64,000 nucleotides of DNA from Bremerella sp. P1 (GCF_028748185.1 NZ_CP118164.1:1302001-1366000), one strand, 5' to 3'; shown: positions 26,336 through 35,614, counted from the stretch's first letter. The notes: generated by a model not told the origin, from the sequence alone. A program made the numbers and translations.

Positions 26336-26569
26336 GCCATCGGCCAGGGAAATTAACCAAGTCGCAGGGATCTCTGCATAGACGCATTCTTGGCGTCATC
26401 GGATACCGGAATAACGGGCACAACCGTTACTATCGCTGTAGCCTACCTACGGTTAGCCTCAACCCGAATCCGGAATCGCGTGTTGCGTGTTCTCCTGACC
26501 TAAGCTTTTGCTCAGACCGGAGTCCGCGTTGAATCCGGTTGGGGCAGGTTTTGATCGGAATTTCATACC

Positions 26570-27253
26570 ATGAACGACAACTCACAACAGGCAGTGAAGG
26601 AAGGCACCGAACCGGGCGAAGTATCGCGTCCAGGTCGATCCATTCTTCCCGTGGTTGTCAGTATTTGGGTAGCGTTAATCGCATCTGCATTTATCTCTCT
26701 GCTGGCGTACCATAACATGCCGGGCGAAAGGAGCGACCACTCGCTAATCTGGCCGGTCAACGATTCCATCAAGCTCGATACCCAGCGTGCCAATCTCCTG
26801 GTATTTATTCATCCGCAATGCCCGTGCTCGGTCGCGACCCTCAACGAACTTACCCGCATTCAATCGATCTGCGGTGCTCGCCTGAATACTCAGATTGTGT
26901 TTTATTCGCCGCTGGGAATGCAGTGGGAAGACACGAGTAAAGTTCGCCAGGCGTTGGCTATCCCCAACGTGCATATCACCAATGACGCCAATGGACAACT
27001 TGCACAGCGTTTCGGCGCGCTCACGTCCGGACATGCACTACTATATTCACCCGACGGAAGAAGGATCTTCAGCGGCGGCATTACACCTGCGCGAGGGCAC
27101 GAAGGAGAAAACCTCGGCCGTAGTTCGATCATTCGATACATCCTTAATGGAGAATCCACCTGCGATAAGACGAACGTTTTTGGGTGCCCAATATTCGATT
27201 CGCCATCCGAGGTAGCGGTCAACAGCGGAGGGTCAGAATATGACGCTAAGTGA
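26570..27253 (+). CDS. Membrane-anchored thioredoxin-like protein with CPCS motif
   Basis: A single anchor helix (about 26-47) places the rest outside the cytoplasm. The domain begins LLVFIHPQCPCSVATLNELTRI: beta strand, then Cys84-Pro-Cys86-Ser at the N-terminus of a helix, as in thioredoxin/peroxiredoxin folds, but with CPC in place of CxxC. A cis-Pro-like TSGHALLYSPDG and FSGGITPARGHEG follow. The pattern matches proteins sometimes labelled RedB, whose function is not well known. Two further Cys (TCDKTNVFGC) lie near the C-terminus. Length is 227 aa. It overlaps the sensor kinase gene by 14 nt, which points to a signal-input or redox-reporter role for that kinase. Confidence 0.8.
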   Translation: MNDNSQQAVKEGTEPGEVSRPGRSILPVVVSIWVALIASAFISLLAYHNMPGERSDHSLIWPVNDSIKLDTQRANLLVFIHPQCPCSVATLNELTRIQSICGARLNTQIVFYSPLGMQWEDTSKVRQALAIPNVHITNDANGQLAQRFGALTSGHALLYSPDGRRIFSGGITPARGHEGENLGRSSIIRYILNGESTCDKTNVFGCPIFDSPSEVAVNSGGSEYDAK

Positions 27254-29183
27254 AGATCGCCCCATTAATGACCGCGCCCGAGAGCTGCTAGACGAACATC
27301 GCGATTCGATCTATCGACGCACTGATCATATGTTTGCGTGGCTCATGTTTTTCCAGTGGATCGCAGGAATCGGGATCGCGATGTGGGTCTCGCCATACGC
27401 CTGGGCTGGTCGTACGCAGTATGTTCATCCGCACATCTGGTCAGCCCTTATCGTTGGTGGATTGATTTGTAGCTTGCCGATTCTGTTGGCAAAGTACTAC
27501 CCTGGCAGGGCCATTACCCGGCAGACCATCGCCGTCGGCCAAGCGCTTGCATCCGCGCTACTGATTCACCTGATGGGTGGGCGGATCGAAGCCCACTTCC
27601 ATATTTTTGGTTCGTTGGCTTTCCTGGCTTTCTATCGTGATTGGAAAGTCTTGGTGACCGCGTCGCTTGTTATCGCTGTGGATCACGTGGCACGTGGTTT
27701 ACTGTGGCCTGAATCGATCTACGGCATCTCGATCTTTGGCTGGCAACGCTCAGTAGAGCACGCTGGCTGGGTGATCTTCGAAGACATCTTCCTGATTTAC
27801 TCGACCTGGATCAGTCGCCGCGAAATGACCGTCATCGCCAATCGTCGCGCTGAAATGGAGAAAATGCAGGCCGAAGTCGAACGAGAAGTGACGGAACGAA
27901 CACGCGAGATTGAACTGCAACGCTTGGTCCTGCAAGAGTCACACGAGCGACTTGAACGTCAGACAGAAGAGCTCCGTAAGGCCATCGAAGCCAGCGAAGG
28001 CGCGAACCACGCCAAGAGCGCTTTCCTAGCCAATATGAGCCACGAAATCCGCACACCACTCACGGCAATCCTTGGGTTCGCCGATGTGCTGTTGGAAACG
28101 GGCGATATTTACAAGGCCCCCGTCGAACGAGTCGAAGCCATCGAAACGATTCGCCGAAACGGATCGCACCTGATCTCGCTCATCAATGACTTGCTGGACT
28201 TCTCGAAAATTGAAGCCGGTAAGTTCCAGGTCGAAAATCTGCCTTGCTCGCTGCACCGTCTGATCGCGGACATTCGCCAGTTGATGCAAGTTCGTGCTGA
28301 AGAGAAGAAGCTGAATATTCAAGTCGAGTACGACGGTCCTATCCCCGAAATGATTTTGACCGACCCGACACGTCTGCGGCAGATCCTGATGAACCTACTG
28401 AGCAACGCGATCAAGTTTACGCACGAAGGTAGCGTGAACATGAAAGTCGCTCTGGTCGGCAAGGCCGCCAATCGTAAAATCCAGATCGATGTGAGCGACA
28501 CCGGCATCGGTATCTCGGATGAAATGTGCGACAAGCTGTTCCAACCGTTCACCCAAGGCGATGGATCAATGTCGCGTCGTTTCGGTGGAACAGGCCTGGG
28601 GCTTACCATCAGCAAGCGATTCGCAGGGCTGCTGGGTGGTGACCTGACGATTCTCGAAACATCCCATAAAGGGACGACCTTTCGACTCGTTATCGACCCA
28701 GGCCCGCTGCACAACGTCAACTTTCAAGAGCCAGAAACGACGGCTTCGGTCCCTGATCTGGAAAAGAGCAAACCAAGCGATACCAAGAACGTACTGCGTG
28801 ACCTGAAGATTTTGCTCGTCGAAGATGGTCCTGATAATCAACGATTGATCTCGTTCCTGCTGAAAAAGGCAGGGGCAGAAGTCGACATGGCTGAGAACGG
28901 CGAACTTGGCTATCAAAAGGCCACTGCTGCCAGCGGAGCGGGAAGCCCGTTCGATGTCATCCTGATGGACATGCAGATGCCGATTATGGATGGCTATACG
29001 GCCTCGACGAAATTGCGATCCGACGGTTATAACGGCCCGATCATTGCTTTGACTGCTCATGCGATGGCCGAAGATCGCAACCGCTGTATCGAAGCTGGCT
29101 GCACCGACTATACGACGAAGCCGGTCGATCGTGCCAAGCTCATCGAGCTGATCCGCTTCCATGCCGAAGCGGCATCCGTCTAG
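27240..29183 (+). CDS. Hybrid histidine kinase with histidine-rich membrane sensor
   Basis: Five or six N-terminal membrane helices (about 30-190) form the sensor. They carry conserved-looking histidines: His110, His119 and His121 in RIEAHFHIFGSLAF, His149 in VDHVARG and His174 in VEHAGW. A coiled coil (195-255) leads to HisKA with His268 in MSHEIRTPL, then HATPase (N box LMNLLSNAIKF; DTGIGI; GTGLGLTIS) and a receiver domain (about 525-640) with phospho-Asp in VILMDMQMP and Lys in TTKPVD. GGAGGG precedes ATG 27240, inside the end of the CPCS gene. Membrane His clusters of this kind suggest haem, copper or quinone sensing (inference). The stop shares a CTAG with the convergent permease gene. 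Confidence 0.93.
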   Translation: MTLSEDRPINDRARELLDEHRDSIYRRTDHMFAWLMFFQWIAGIGIAMWVSPYAWAGRTQYVHPHIWSALIVGGLICSLPILLAKYYPGRAITRQTIAVGQALASALLIHLMGGRIEAHFHIFGSLAFLAFYRDWKVLVTASLVIAVDHVARGLLWPESIYGISIFGWQRSVEHAGWVIFEDIFLIYSTWISRREMTVIANRRAEMEKMQAEVEREVTERTREIELQRLVLQESHERLERQTEELRKAIEASEGANHAKSAFLANMSHEIRTPLTAILGFADVLLETGDIYKAPVERVEAIETIRRNGSHLISLINDLLDFSKIEAGKFQVENLPCSLHRLIADIRQLMQVRAEEKKLNIQVEYDGPIPEMILTDPTRLRQILMNLLSNAIKFTHEGSVNMKVALVGKAANRKIQIDVSDTGIGISDEMCDKLFQPFTQGDGSMSRRFGGTGLGLTISKRFAGLLGGDLTILETSHKGTTFRLVIDPGPLHNVNFQEPETTASVPDLEKSKPSDTKNVLRDLKILLVEDGPDNQRLISFLLKKAGAEVDMAENGELGYQKATAASGAGSPFDVILMDMQMPIMDGYTASTKLRSDGYNGPIIALTAHAMAEDRNRCIEAGCTDYTTKPVDRAKLIELIRFHAEAASV

Positions 29184-30628
29184 CTCGCACGATTTCGCCG
29201 AGCCAGGAAGTAGGCGACCGGCAAACCGAGCAGGATCGTCAACAGGCTGAGTATCGTTGTTGGCAGCCTAGGTTCGTCGAGCTGAAGTCCTTGCACGTCT
29301 TGCATCAGCCCGGACGCAACGATCCATCCCATCAGGACCAGGTACAAAATCGGCGGTAACGGATACAGCGGCAAACGATACGGATGCGGGAGGTTCTCTC
29401 GATTTCTCAGCGGGAAGATACTCGCGACCACGAGTCCTGAAATCACCGCCAGCCCGATCGCCGTATAGTTCAGAATGTCTAAGAAGGGACCGGACCAAAC
29501 CATTCCGATCGCGATCAAACCTTGAACGACAATTGCGGCGATAGGTGTCTGGCGACGGTCGTGCAGCTTGGCAGCGAAACGCGGAAATGCCCCATCGTTG
29601 GCCATCGCAAACGCGATGCGTGGCCCAGAGAGCATGTAGGCACTGACCGATGCCAACATTCCGAGACCGAGCAAAATGGAAACGACGTCGGCGACCTGGG
29701 TACCGAAAAGCTTTTTCGCCGCCAACTGAGCCACCGGGATGACCTCGGGAATACTCAACTGTGTCATCTCCTGAGGATCCAGGGCAAACACATACGTCAG
29801 GTTCACCAGCAGATAAAGCCCCATCACCGATGCACACCCCGCGATCAAGCTGCGCGGCAAGAGTCGCTCCGGATCACGGACTTCGCCAGCAACATAGGCA
29901 GCCGCATTCCAGCCTGTGTACGCGTAACTGACATAGATCAAACCAATCCCCAGGGTAAAAAACTCTTGAGAATCCGGCACATGGCTGTCCGCAAAGTGCC
30001 CCCAGTCTCCATCGCCGAAACTCAAACCAATCACGACCAAGCCCACCAACAGGCAGATCTTCACCAGCGTTGAGAGAACCTGTAGGCCACTGCTCTCGCG
30101 ATGACCTAGGCAATGAATCGTCATCAATACGCCGACGAAAAGCGTAGCCAGCATCGGTTCCAGATAGGGCTGTGTTGATCCAAACTCGAAATACTCCGTC
30201 ATCGGAATCGACAGGTAGTTTGCCGATAGACGTGCCACGACCGCTGTCGGAGCAGCAAAGCCTAAGACGAACGTTGCCCAGCCAACGACAATACCTGCCT
30301 CACGGCCGAAGGCTTCTCGAACGAAAAGGTAATCACTACCTGCCCTGGGAAGCATGGTGGCCAGTTCTGCGATGGTTACTGTTCCACACAAGGCGAGAAT
30401 CCCGCCGAGCGTCCAGATCACCATCAGCCCGCCGGGGTTGGCCGTATCATGAAGGGTGAACCCGGAGGAAGTAAGAATCCCGGCTCCAACCATACTAGCG
30501 ACCACTAGAAAGTACGCCGCCCAGAAACCAAATTTCCGAGGCTGATGGTCGGGACCAGCAAGCTCATTGGACGAGGACGAATCGGACGCCCCTTGCGACT
30601 CAGGCGGTTCGACAGGGTTGTGCGTCAT
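29180..30628 (-). CDS. APC superfamily amino acid/polyamine permease
   Basis: Twelve-helix secondary transporter of the APC fold, 482 aa. The first helix has the substrate-binding break VVASMVGAGILTSSGF, and helix 6 has YVSYAYTGWNAAAYVAGEVRDPERLLPRSL, both signatures of the amino acid-polyamine-organocation family. The N-terminal 30 residues are polar and cytoplasmic. Start ATG 30628. The stop is TAG at 29182-29180, interlocked with the kinase stop in a single CTAG, so no terminator can separate the two convergent genes. The substrate is an amino acid by family; which one is not clear. It stands alone or is read through from the DUF62 genes upstream. Confidence 0.92.
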   Translation of the reverse strand: MTHNPVEPPESQGASDSSSSNELAGPDHQPRKFGFWAAYFLVVASMVGAGILTSSGFTLHDTANPGGLMVIWTLGGILALCGTVTIAELATMLPRAGSDYLFVREAFGREAGIVVGWATFVLGFAAPTAVVARLSANYLSIPMTEYFEFGSTQPYLEPMLATLFVGVLMTIHCLGHRESSGLQVLSTLVKICLLVGLVVIGLSFGDGDWGHFADSHVPDSQEFFTLGIGLIYVSYAYTGWNAAAYVAGEVRDPERLLPRSLIAGCASVMGLYLLVNLTYVFALDPQEMTQLSIPEVIPVAQLAAKKLFGTQVADVVSILLGLGMLASVSAYMLSGPRIAFAMANDGAFPRFAAKLHDRRQTPIAAIVVQGLIAIGMVWSGPFLDILNYTAIGLAVISGLVVASIFPLRNRENLPHPYRLPLYPLPPILYLVLMGWIVASGLMQDVQGLQLDEPRLPTTILSLLTILLGLPVAYFLARRNRAS

Positions 30629-30673
30629 ACGTAGAACTCTTTGACACTTGAGAAAGGACGCACCTTGGCCTGA

Positions 30674-30961
30674 CTACCACTTGATGGTGACTTCGTCGTT
30701 AACTTTCAGCCCGAGGAACTTCGCGGCACTGTCACCAATGAGCGATAACTCCAGGCAACCACTCCCGCCAAGAATCGCGACGTATGTCATCTCAGGCTGG
30801 TCGTGATCGGCCGGATAGATACCCAGTGTCGTGTGACCACCACACTCGATGGAAGTCCGATCATCTTGAGGGACATCGGCCAATTGATCATGAGCCAAGT
30901 CGGTAATGGCGTCTCCCGTTTCCGAGATGGATACGACTTTTCCGGAGATGCGACTCGGCAC
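30674..30961 (-). CDS. Stand-alone DUF62 C-terminal-domain protein
   Basis: A 95-aa protein that matches only the small C-terminal beta-barrel of SAM hydrolases/halogenases. The wording ISGKVVSISETGDAITDL corresponds to the family's 'G.V...D.FGN.ITNI', and VAILGGSGCLELSLIGDSAAKFLGL lines up with VALMGSSGQLECAVVQGNAAQKYGI of the full-length gene just upstream. There is no N-terminal catalytic domain. The first usable start is GTG 30961; the frame is open another 16 codons to a stop at 31010. It probably shares a transcript with the full-length gene (110-nt spacing). It could bind adenosine or modulate the neighbour. The role is unknown. Confidence 0.8.
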   Translation of the reverse strand: MPSRISGKVVSISETGDAITDLAHDQLADVPQDDRTSIECGGHTTLGIYPADHDQPEMTYVAILGGSGCLELSLIGDSAAKFLGLKVNDEVTIKW

Positions 30962-31071
30962 GTTGACCTGTTCCTGGTGCGGGGATGAGAAGGAATCTTG
31001 CGAGCGATTCTAGCTATCTTAGCCCTTTTCGCCAAGCATCTTGTGATTCCTAAGGGTAGATAACCATCCAA

Positions 31072-31887
31072 TCAAGTGTTTACACGCACGATCTTAACCG
31101 CATTTCCCGCCTCAATCCCATACTTTTGGGCGGCATTGCCCTGGACGACCGCGCACTCGAGTTGGCCAGAAGAGCCCATCAGTGCCACCGGGGTTCCTGG
31201 CTCACGCTCACCATACGTCGAGACGATACCGTCCGCCGAAAACGAATCTGACTCGATTCGCAACTGCCACCGATCCCAGTCTTCCGGGATGTCGTCAGCA
31301 AAGATGTTTGTCACGTAGTTGCCGAATGAATCGGCGTAGATGAACTGCCCGTGGATCTCGTTCCCTTTTCTTTGGGCAAAGATCCTGGCTTTCGCTTCCT
31401 CAGGGACCGATGGTGGGTCAACGGCATCGCCGAGACTTTCCAGAGGAATACCGCGAACCAAGTGTGCGGCCACCGGGACCATGATGTCGCGGCCGTGGAA
31501 AGTGTGGGAACGACGCGGCCCGAAATAGACTTCGTTGTTCAGTTCAATGGCAGCCGCGACATGATACCGGGACGCGATGACATCGAACAACCCATTGTCA
31601 GGCCCAATCACAGCCTGACCATGAATGATCGCGGCAAGAATCTTGCGCTGGGTGCCGACTCCGGGATCGACCACGCAAACATGCACCGTCCCTTCTGGGA
31701 ACGCTTCCAAGGCGCGAAGCAAGGTCCAACTGGCCTGCTTCACATCTTGCGGAGGGATGGCATGCGTAACGTCAACGATCATCGCATCGCGAGCAATCTG
31801 GTGCGCCGCGACTTTCATTTCAGCGACATAGAACGAGTCGGCCTGAAAGTCGGTCGTGAGAGCGATGATTCCGCCAGGAGTGAACAT
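31072..31887 (-). CDS. SAM hydroxide adenosyltransferase (DUF62 family)
   Basis: Splits S-adenosylmethionine into adenosine and methionine using water (hydroxide), the activity shown for most bacterial members of the fluorinase/chlorinase family. Landmarks: TTDFQADSFYVAEMK (substrate Asp), VDVTHAIPPQDV, VCVVDPGVGTQRK, GPDNGLFD and TFHGRDIMVPVAAHL (hydroxide-binding Arg/His region), then the C-terminal barrel from about 180 (ADSFGNYVTNI; ALMGSSGQLE). The halogenase-specific extra loop is absent as far as can be seen, so hydrolysis is the expected reaction. Length is 271 aa, normal. It is followed by a stand-alone copy of its own C-terminal domain. Confidence 0.92.
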   Translation of the reverse strand: MFTPGGIIALTTDFQADSFYVAEMKVAAHQIARDAMIVDVTHAIPPQDVKQASWTLLRALEAFPEGTVHVCVVDPGVGTQRKILAAIIHGQAVIGPDNGLFDVIASRYHVAAAIELNNEVYFGPRRSHTFHGRDIMVPVAAHLVRGIPLESLGDAVDPPSVPEEAKARIFAQRKGNEIHGQFIYADSFGNYVTNIFADDIPEDWDRWQLRIESDSFSADGIVSTYGEREPGTPVALMGSSGQLECAVVQGNAAQKYGIEAGNAVKIVRVNT

Positions 31888-31909
31888 GGTGCAGCCTGAA
31901 ACGAATCTA

Positions 31910-31928
31910 AGCGTCTCAAGTAGACGCT
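31910..31928. repeat. Dyad AGCGTCT-CAAGT-AGACGCT after gatB
   Basis: Perfect 7-bp stem with a 5-nt CAAGT loop overlapping the gatB stop. No T-run on either strand, so a weak terminator at best. The CAAG centre is shared with the palindromes at 17607 and 19759. Confidence 0.5.
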
Positions 31929-33399
31929 ACATATGCTTCACCAACTCCAAGCACTTCGCGCGGAACGTGCCGGGGTCGATGTTGGGGTTCTTCTTCTTGG
32001 CCTGACCGATAAGCGCGCCAACCGCCTTTTGCACGCCGTTCTTCAGGTCTTCGACGGCCTTGGGATTAGCTTCCAGGATCTCTTTGGCCAGGTCATCGAT
32101 CTCGGAGTCATCGACCTTTTCGATGCCCATCTCCTTCATGATCGCCGAGGCGTCTTTGTCGCTGTCGAGCATCTGGGTAAAGACATCCTTCGCCCGGGTC
32201 GTATCGATCTCTTTGTTCATGATCGCTTTGAGCAAGCCGGCGAGCCGTTCGACCGAGATCGGGAACTGTTCGAATTCTAGATCACGTTCTTTCAGTACCC
32301 GCAGCACATCCTGCTGAACCCAGTTGCTGGACATCTTGGCGTCGCCCGTTTTGAGGGCCAACTCCTCGAAGTACTTCACAGCCACGATGCCCTGATTGAC
32401 GATCACGTCGGCATCGTAGGAGGGAATACCAAAGCCATCATGCAGACGCTCGCGGATCGCCATTGGAAGCTCGCACAGCGACTGCTGAACGGCTTCAACC
32501 TCTTCCTCTGTGGTAATTACCGGGGCAAGGTCGGGATCGGGGAAGTAGCGGTAATCGCTCGAATCTTCCTTCTCTCGTTGGGGCCGTGTCACCTGGGCCT
32601 GATCGTCCCAGCCACGGGTAGTCTTTGCGGCGTCCTTGATGGTCTTGCCGGTTTCCTTCCACACTTCGTACTGTCGAGTCACCTCGTACGCGAGGGCACG
32701 CTCGACAGCGCGGAAGCTGTTCATGTTCTTGATTTCGACGATCGGCGTTGCGATCTTGTGCGGGTCGTCAGACTTGATATGCAAGTTGACGTTGGCATCG
32801 ACGCGGAGGCTGCCTTCCTGCATGTTACAGTCCGAAACGCCGAGGTAGGTCAGAATCAGCTTTAGCTCGTTCAGGTAGGCCTTCGCTTCCAAGGGCGAAC
32901 GCATGTCAGGCTCGCTCACGATTTCCAACAGCGGAGTGCCCGTACGATTCAAGTCGATCCGCGTGTCGGCCTTACCGGCGGCTTCGTCGTGCATCGACTT
33001 GCCGGCGTCTTCTTCCAAGTGAGCCCGAATGATACCGACCTTCTTGGCTTCAAACTGCTCTTTCGGATCACTAATCCAGAGGTAACCATCCTCCGACATC
33101 GGCAGATCGAACTGGCTGATCTGGTACCCCTTGGGAAGGTCGGGGTAGTAATAGTTCTTGCGGTCCCACTTCGTGAAGCGAGGTACGTTCAGATTCAACG
33201 CACAGGCCGTCTTCAGACCCAGCTGAAACGCATCACGGTTCATCACTGGCAGCGACCCTGGCATGCCGAGACAAACGGGGCAAGTCTGCGTGTTGGGCGA
33301 AGCCCCAAACTTTGTGCTACAGCGACAGAACAGCTTGGTCTCGGTTGCCAGCTGCACGTGAACTTCCAGCCCGATAATGATTTCGTAATCGTCGCTCAT
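31927..33399 (-). CDS. gatB: Asp/Glu-tRNA(Asn/Gln) amidotransferase subunit B
   Basis: Transamidosome subunit: binds misacylated Glu-tRNA(Gln), activates the glutamate with ATP and adds ammonia delivered from GatA. The N-terminus YEIIIGLEVHVQLATETKLFCRC is the family signature. The zinc cysteines are C-R-C and CPVC (NTQTCPVCLGMPG). The catalytic cradle ends near 290 and the C-terminal YqeY-like tRNA-binding domain covers about 330-490 (VVKYFEELA..., LVGQAKKKNPNIDPG). ATG 33399 is preceded by AGGA. The frame is open 71 codons further upstream, but that part is not GatB-like. Length is 490 aa. It is the third gene of gatC-gatA-gatB. Confidence 0.97.
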   Translation of the reverse strand: MSDDYEIIIGLEVHVQLATETKLFCRCSTKFGASPNTQTCPVCLGMPGSLPVMNRDAFQLGLKTACALNLNVPRFTKWDRKNYYYPDLPKGYQISQFDLPMSEDGYLWISDPKEQFEAKKVGIIRAHLEEDAGKSMHDEAAGKADTRIDLNRTGTPLLEIVSEPDMRSPLEAKAYLNELKLILTYLGVSDCNMQEGSLRVDANVNLHIKSDDPHKIATPIVEIKNMNSFRAVERALAYEVTRQYEVWKETGKTIKDAAKTTRGWDDQAQVTRPQREKEDSSDYRYFPDPDLAPVITTEEEVEAVQQSLCELPMAIRERLHDGFGIPSYDADVIVNQGIVAVKYFEELALKTGDAKMSSNWVQQDVLRVLKERDLEFEQFPISVERLAGLLKAIMNKEIDTTRAKDVFTQMLDSDKDASAIMKEMGIEKVDDSEIDDLAKEILEANPKAVEDLKNGVQKAVGALIGQAKKKNPNIDPGTFRAKCLELVKHM

Positions 33400-33505
33400 G
33401 ACTTTTCCTGGTCGGTCTATCCATGGGTTCGCCAAGCAAACCCAGTCCTTCCTATATCCCCGTCGAGAGTCTTCATTCAGGGCATAAGCCCTTTGTTGTT
33501 GCGTC

Positions 33506-35044
33506 CTACAAGCTTGGCGTCTTCGCGTGCCAGTCGGTTTCCTTCTGGAACATGTAGGCGGCTCGCAGTAGGCGATCTTCTTCCAAGGCCGGAGCCTGCA
33601 TGTGCAGACCAACTGGGAGTCCGCCGCTGGTCATTCCACACGGAATCGACATCGCCGGAATGCCCGCGAGGTTGGCGGTCACCGTGTACAAGTCTTCCAG
33701 GTACATGGCCAGCGGGTCGTTGGTCTTGGAGCCGGCAGCAAACGCCGGATTCGGCGCCGTTGGGCCCACGATCAAGTCGACGGCCTTGAATGCCTTGTCG
33801 TAGTCTTCACGAATCAAACGACGAACCTTCAATGCCTTGAGGTAGAAAGCGTCGTAATACCCGGCACTGAGCGTGTAGGTACCCAGCATGATTCGCCGCT
33901 TTACTTCCGGCCCGAACCCTTCAGCCCGACTCTGGCGATACATCCGAATCAACGGCGTATCCATCTTCCGGAGGCCCTCTTTATCATTAGCGGCCTCTAA
34001 GGCTTCTGCTTCCTTTTGCAACTCTTCCAGCATCGTCGCTTCATCGCAACGATGGCCGTAATGGGCACCGTCGAAGCGGGCCAGGTTACTCGAGGCTTCA
34101 CTCGGGGCAATGATGTAGTAAGTCGCGATACCGTACTTGTTATGCGGCAGCGAAATATCGACGACCTTGGCGCCAAGCTTTTCATAAACAGCGACGGCTT
34201 CGCGTACAGCTTTCTCGACTTCACCATCGAGACCTTCGCCGAAGTGTTCTTTCACCAAGCCAATGCGAAGACCTTCCAGAGGCTGATCGACCGACTTGCT
34301 GAACAACGGACAGGCAACAGCCGCTGAAGTCGAATCCTGCGGATCATGACCACTGATCGCTTCGAGGAACAATGCGGTATCTTCCGCCGTGCGTGCCATC
34401 GGACCGATCTGGTCCAAGCTACTGGTAAAAGCGATCAGGCCAAAACGGCTAACGCGGCCGTAGGTTGGCTTCAGCCCGACAACACCGCAGAACGACGCTG
34501 GCTGGCGAATCGAGCCACCCGTATCGGTACCGATTGAAAGGGGGACCATCTGAGCTGCCAGGCAGGCAGCCGCGCCACCGGACGAACCACCAGGCACCAG
34601 ATCAGTATTCCACGGATTGCGTGTCTTACCGAGGGCCGAGTTTTCGGTGGAACCACCCATGGCGAACTCATCCATGTTGGTCTTACCGATGATCACGGCG
34701 TCGGCCGCTTCCAGCTTCTTGATGACCGTGCTGCTGTACGGCGGAACGAAGTTCTCGAGCATCTTGGAAGCGCACGTGGTGACTTCTCCCTCGGTGCACA
34801 GCAGGTCCTTTACCGCGACCGGAACACCAGCGAGCACGCCCAGTTCTTCACCGGCCTTACGCTTGCGGTCGACTTCGGCAGCTTTGGCCAACGCCTTTTC
34901 GTCCATCACCTTCAGAAACGCACCCACGGAGCCATCATGCTCACGAATTCGATCGAGACAGGCCTGGGTTACCTCGACCGAGGTCAGTTCGCCTGATTCA
35001 AGCTGAGACAACAACTGGGTGGCGGACGCTTCGTACAAAGCCAT
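33506..35044 (-). CDS. gatA: Asp/Glu-tRNA(Asn/Gln) amidotransferase subunit A
   Basis: Amidase-signature subunit that frees ammonia from glutamine and channels it to GatB. The Ser-cisSer-Lys triad is complete: VAVKDLLCTEG (Lys), GGSSGGAAACLAA (cis-Ser) and GTDTGGSIRQPASFCG (nucleophile Ser). The amidase glycine-rich core PGGSSGG is intact, and the C-terminus has GLPVGLHMQAPALEEDRLLRAAYMFQ, typical of GatA. Length is 512 aa. Start ATG 35044 with AAAGG upstream. It lies 276 nt downstream of gatC and 106 nt upstream of gatB; no terminator is seen in either gap, so one transcript is likely. Confidence 0.97.
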   Translation of the reverse strand: MALYEASATQLLSQLESGELTSVEVTQACLDRIREHDGSVGAFLKVMDEKALAKAAEVDRKRKAGEELGVLAGVPVAVKDLLCTEGEVTTCASKMLENFVPPYSSTVIKKLEAADAVIIGKTNMDEFAMGGSTENSALGKTRNPWNTDLVPGGSSGGAAACLAAQMVPLSIGTDTGGSIRQPASFCGVVGLKPTYGRVSRFGLIAFTSSLDQIGPMARTAEDTALFLEAISGHDPQDSTSAAVACPLFSKSVDQPLEGLRIGLVKEHFGEGLDGEVEKAVREAVAVYEKLGAKVVDISLPHNKYGIATYYIIAPSEASSNLARFDGAHYGHRCDEATMLEELQKEAEALEAANDKEGLRKMDTPLIRMYRQSRAEGFGPEVKRRIMLGTYTLSAGYYDAFYLKALKVRRLIREDYDKAFKAVDLIVGPTAPNPAFAAGSKTNDPLAMYLEDLYTVTANLAGIPAMSIPCGMTSGGLPVGLHMQAPALEEDRLLRAAYMFQKETDWHAKTPSL

Positions 35045-35320
35045 CGTGCGTTTTGCCTTTTCTTTCCGTCAGTGGTGCGGACGAGCCGCGTTATCCAAGC
35101 GGGCCACTGGCTAGACCAGTGCCGCATAAGCAGTTAAGTCTGCAAACAGCCTATGATGCCGGAATTCGCGGCAGTTGACTAGTCGTCGTAAGGGGCAATC
35201 AAGCAGAGAAGTTGGACCGAATATCCAACAAGAAGGTGACCATTCGATCAGACGCAGCACCGAGGTGCACACCGATATCGAGGGCCATAATTTAGGCACA
35301 GTCAATTTCGTTACAGTTGC

Positions 35321-35614
35321 CTAGTCGCCCAAAACAGCAGGAACACGGAAGCATTCGTCGTCCCGCTTGGGGGCGTTGGCCAAGGCAGCTTCGCGTGGCA
35401 GCGACTGGTGCACGGCGTCTTCGGCAAAGATATTGTGCTGCTCGACCGCGTGAGCCATCGGCTCGACGTCGTCGGTATTGACCTCTTCAAGAAGCTCGAC
35501 GTAGCTGACGATCTGGCTCATCTGCTCGGTCATTGTCGAGAGTTCTTCCTCCGACAGACGCAAACGAGCCAGCAGCGAAACCTTTTCGACTTCTTCACGG
35601 GTCAGCGAGGACAT
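35321..35614 (-). CDS. gatC: Asp/Glu-tRNA(Asn/Gln) amidotransferase subunit C
   Basis: Small strap-like subunit that holds GatA and GatB together. At 97 aa it has the usual size and opening: LTREEVEKVSLLARLRLSEEELSTMTEQMSQIV, followed by LLEEVNTDDVEPMAH and a C-terminal PREAALANAPKRDDECFRVPAVLG that wraps over GatA. TGGAGAAG lies before ATG 35614. The gene order C-A-B with all three present means the organism makes Gln-tRNA(Gln), and possibly Asn-tRNA(Asn), by transamidation. Confidence 0.96.
   Translation of the reverse strand: MSSLTREEVEKVSLLARLRLSEEELSTMTEQMSQIVSYVELLEEVNTDDVEPMAHAVEQHNIFAEDAVHQSLPREAALANAPKRDDECFRVPAVLGD

Noticed and set aside
35045-35320. Possible extra gene between gatA and gatC
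   Set aside because: A 64-codon frame exists but without ribosome site or recognisable features. The gap reads as non-coding.
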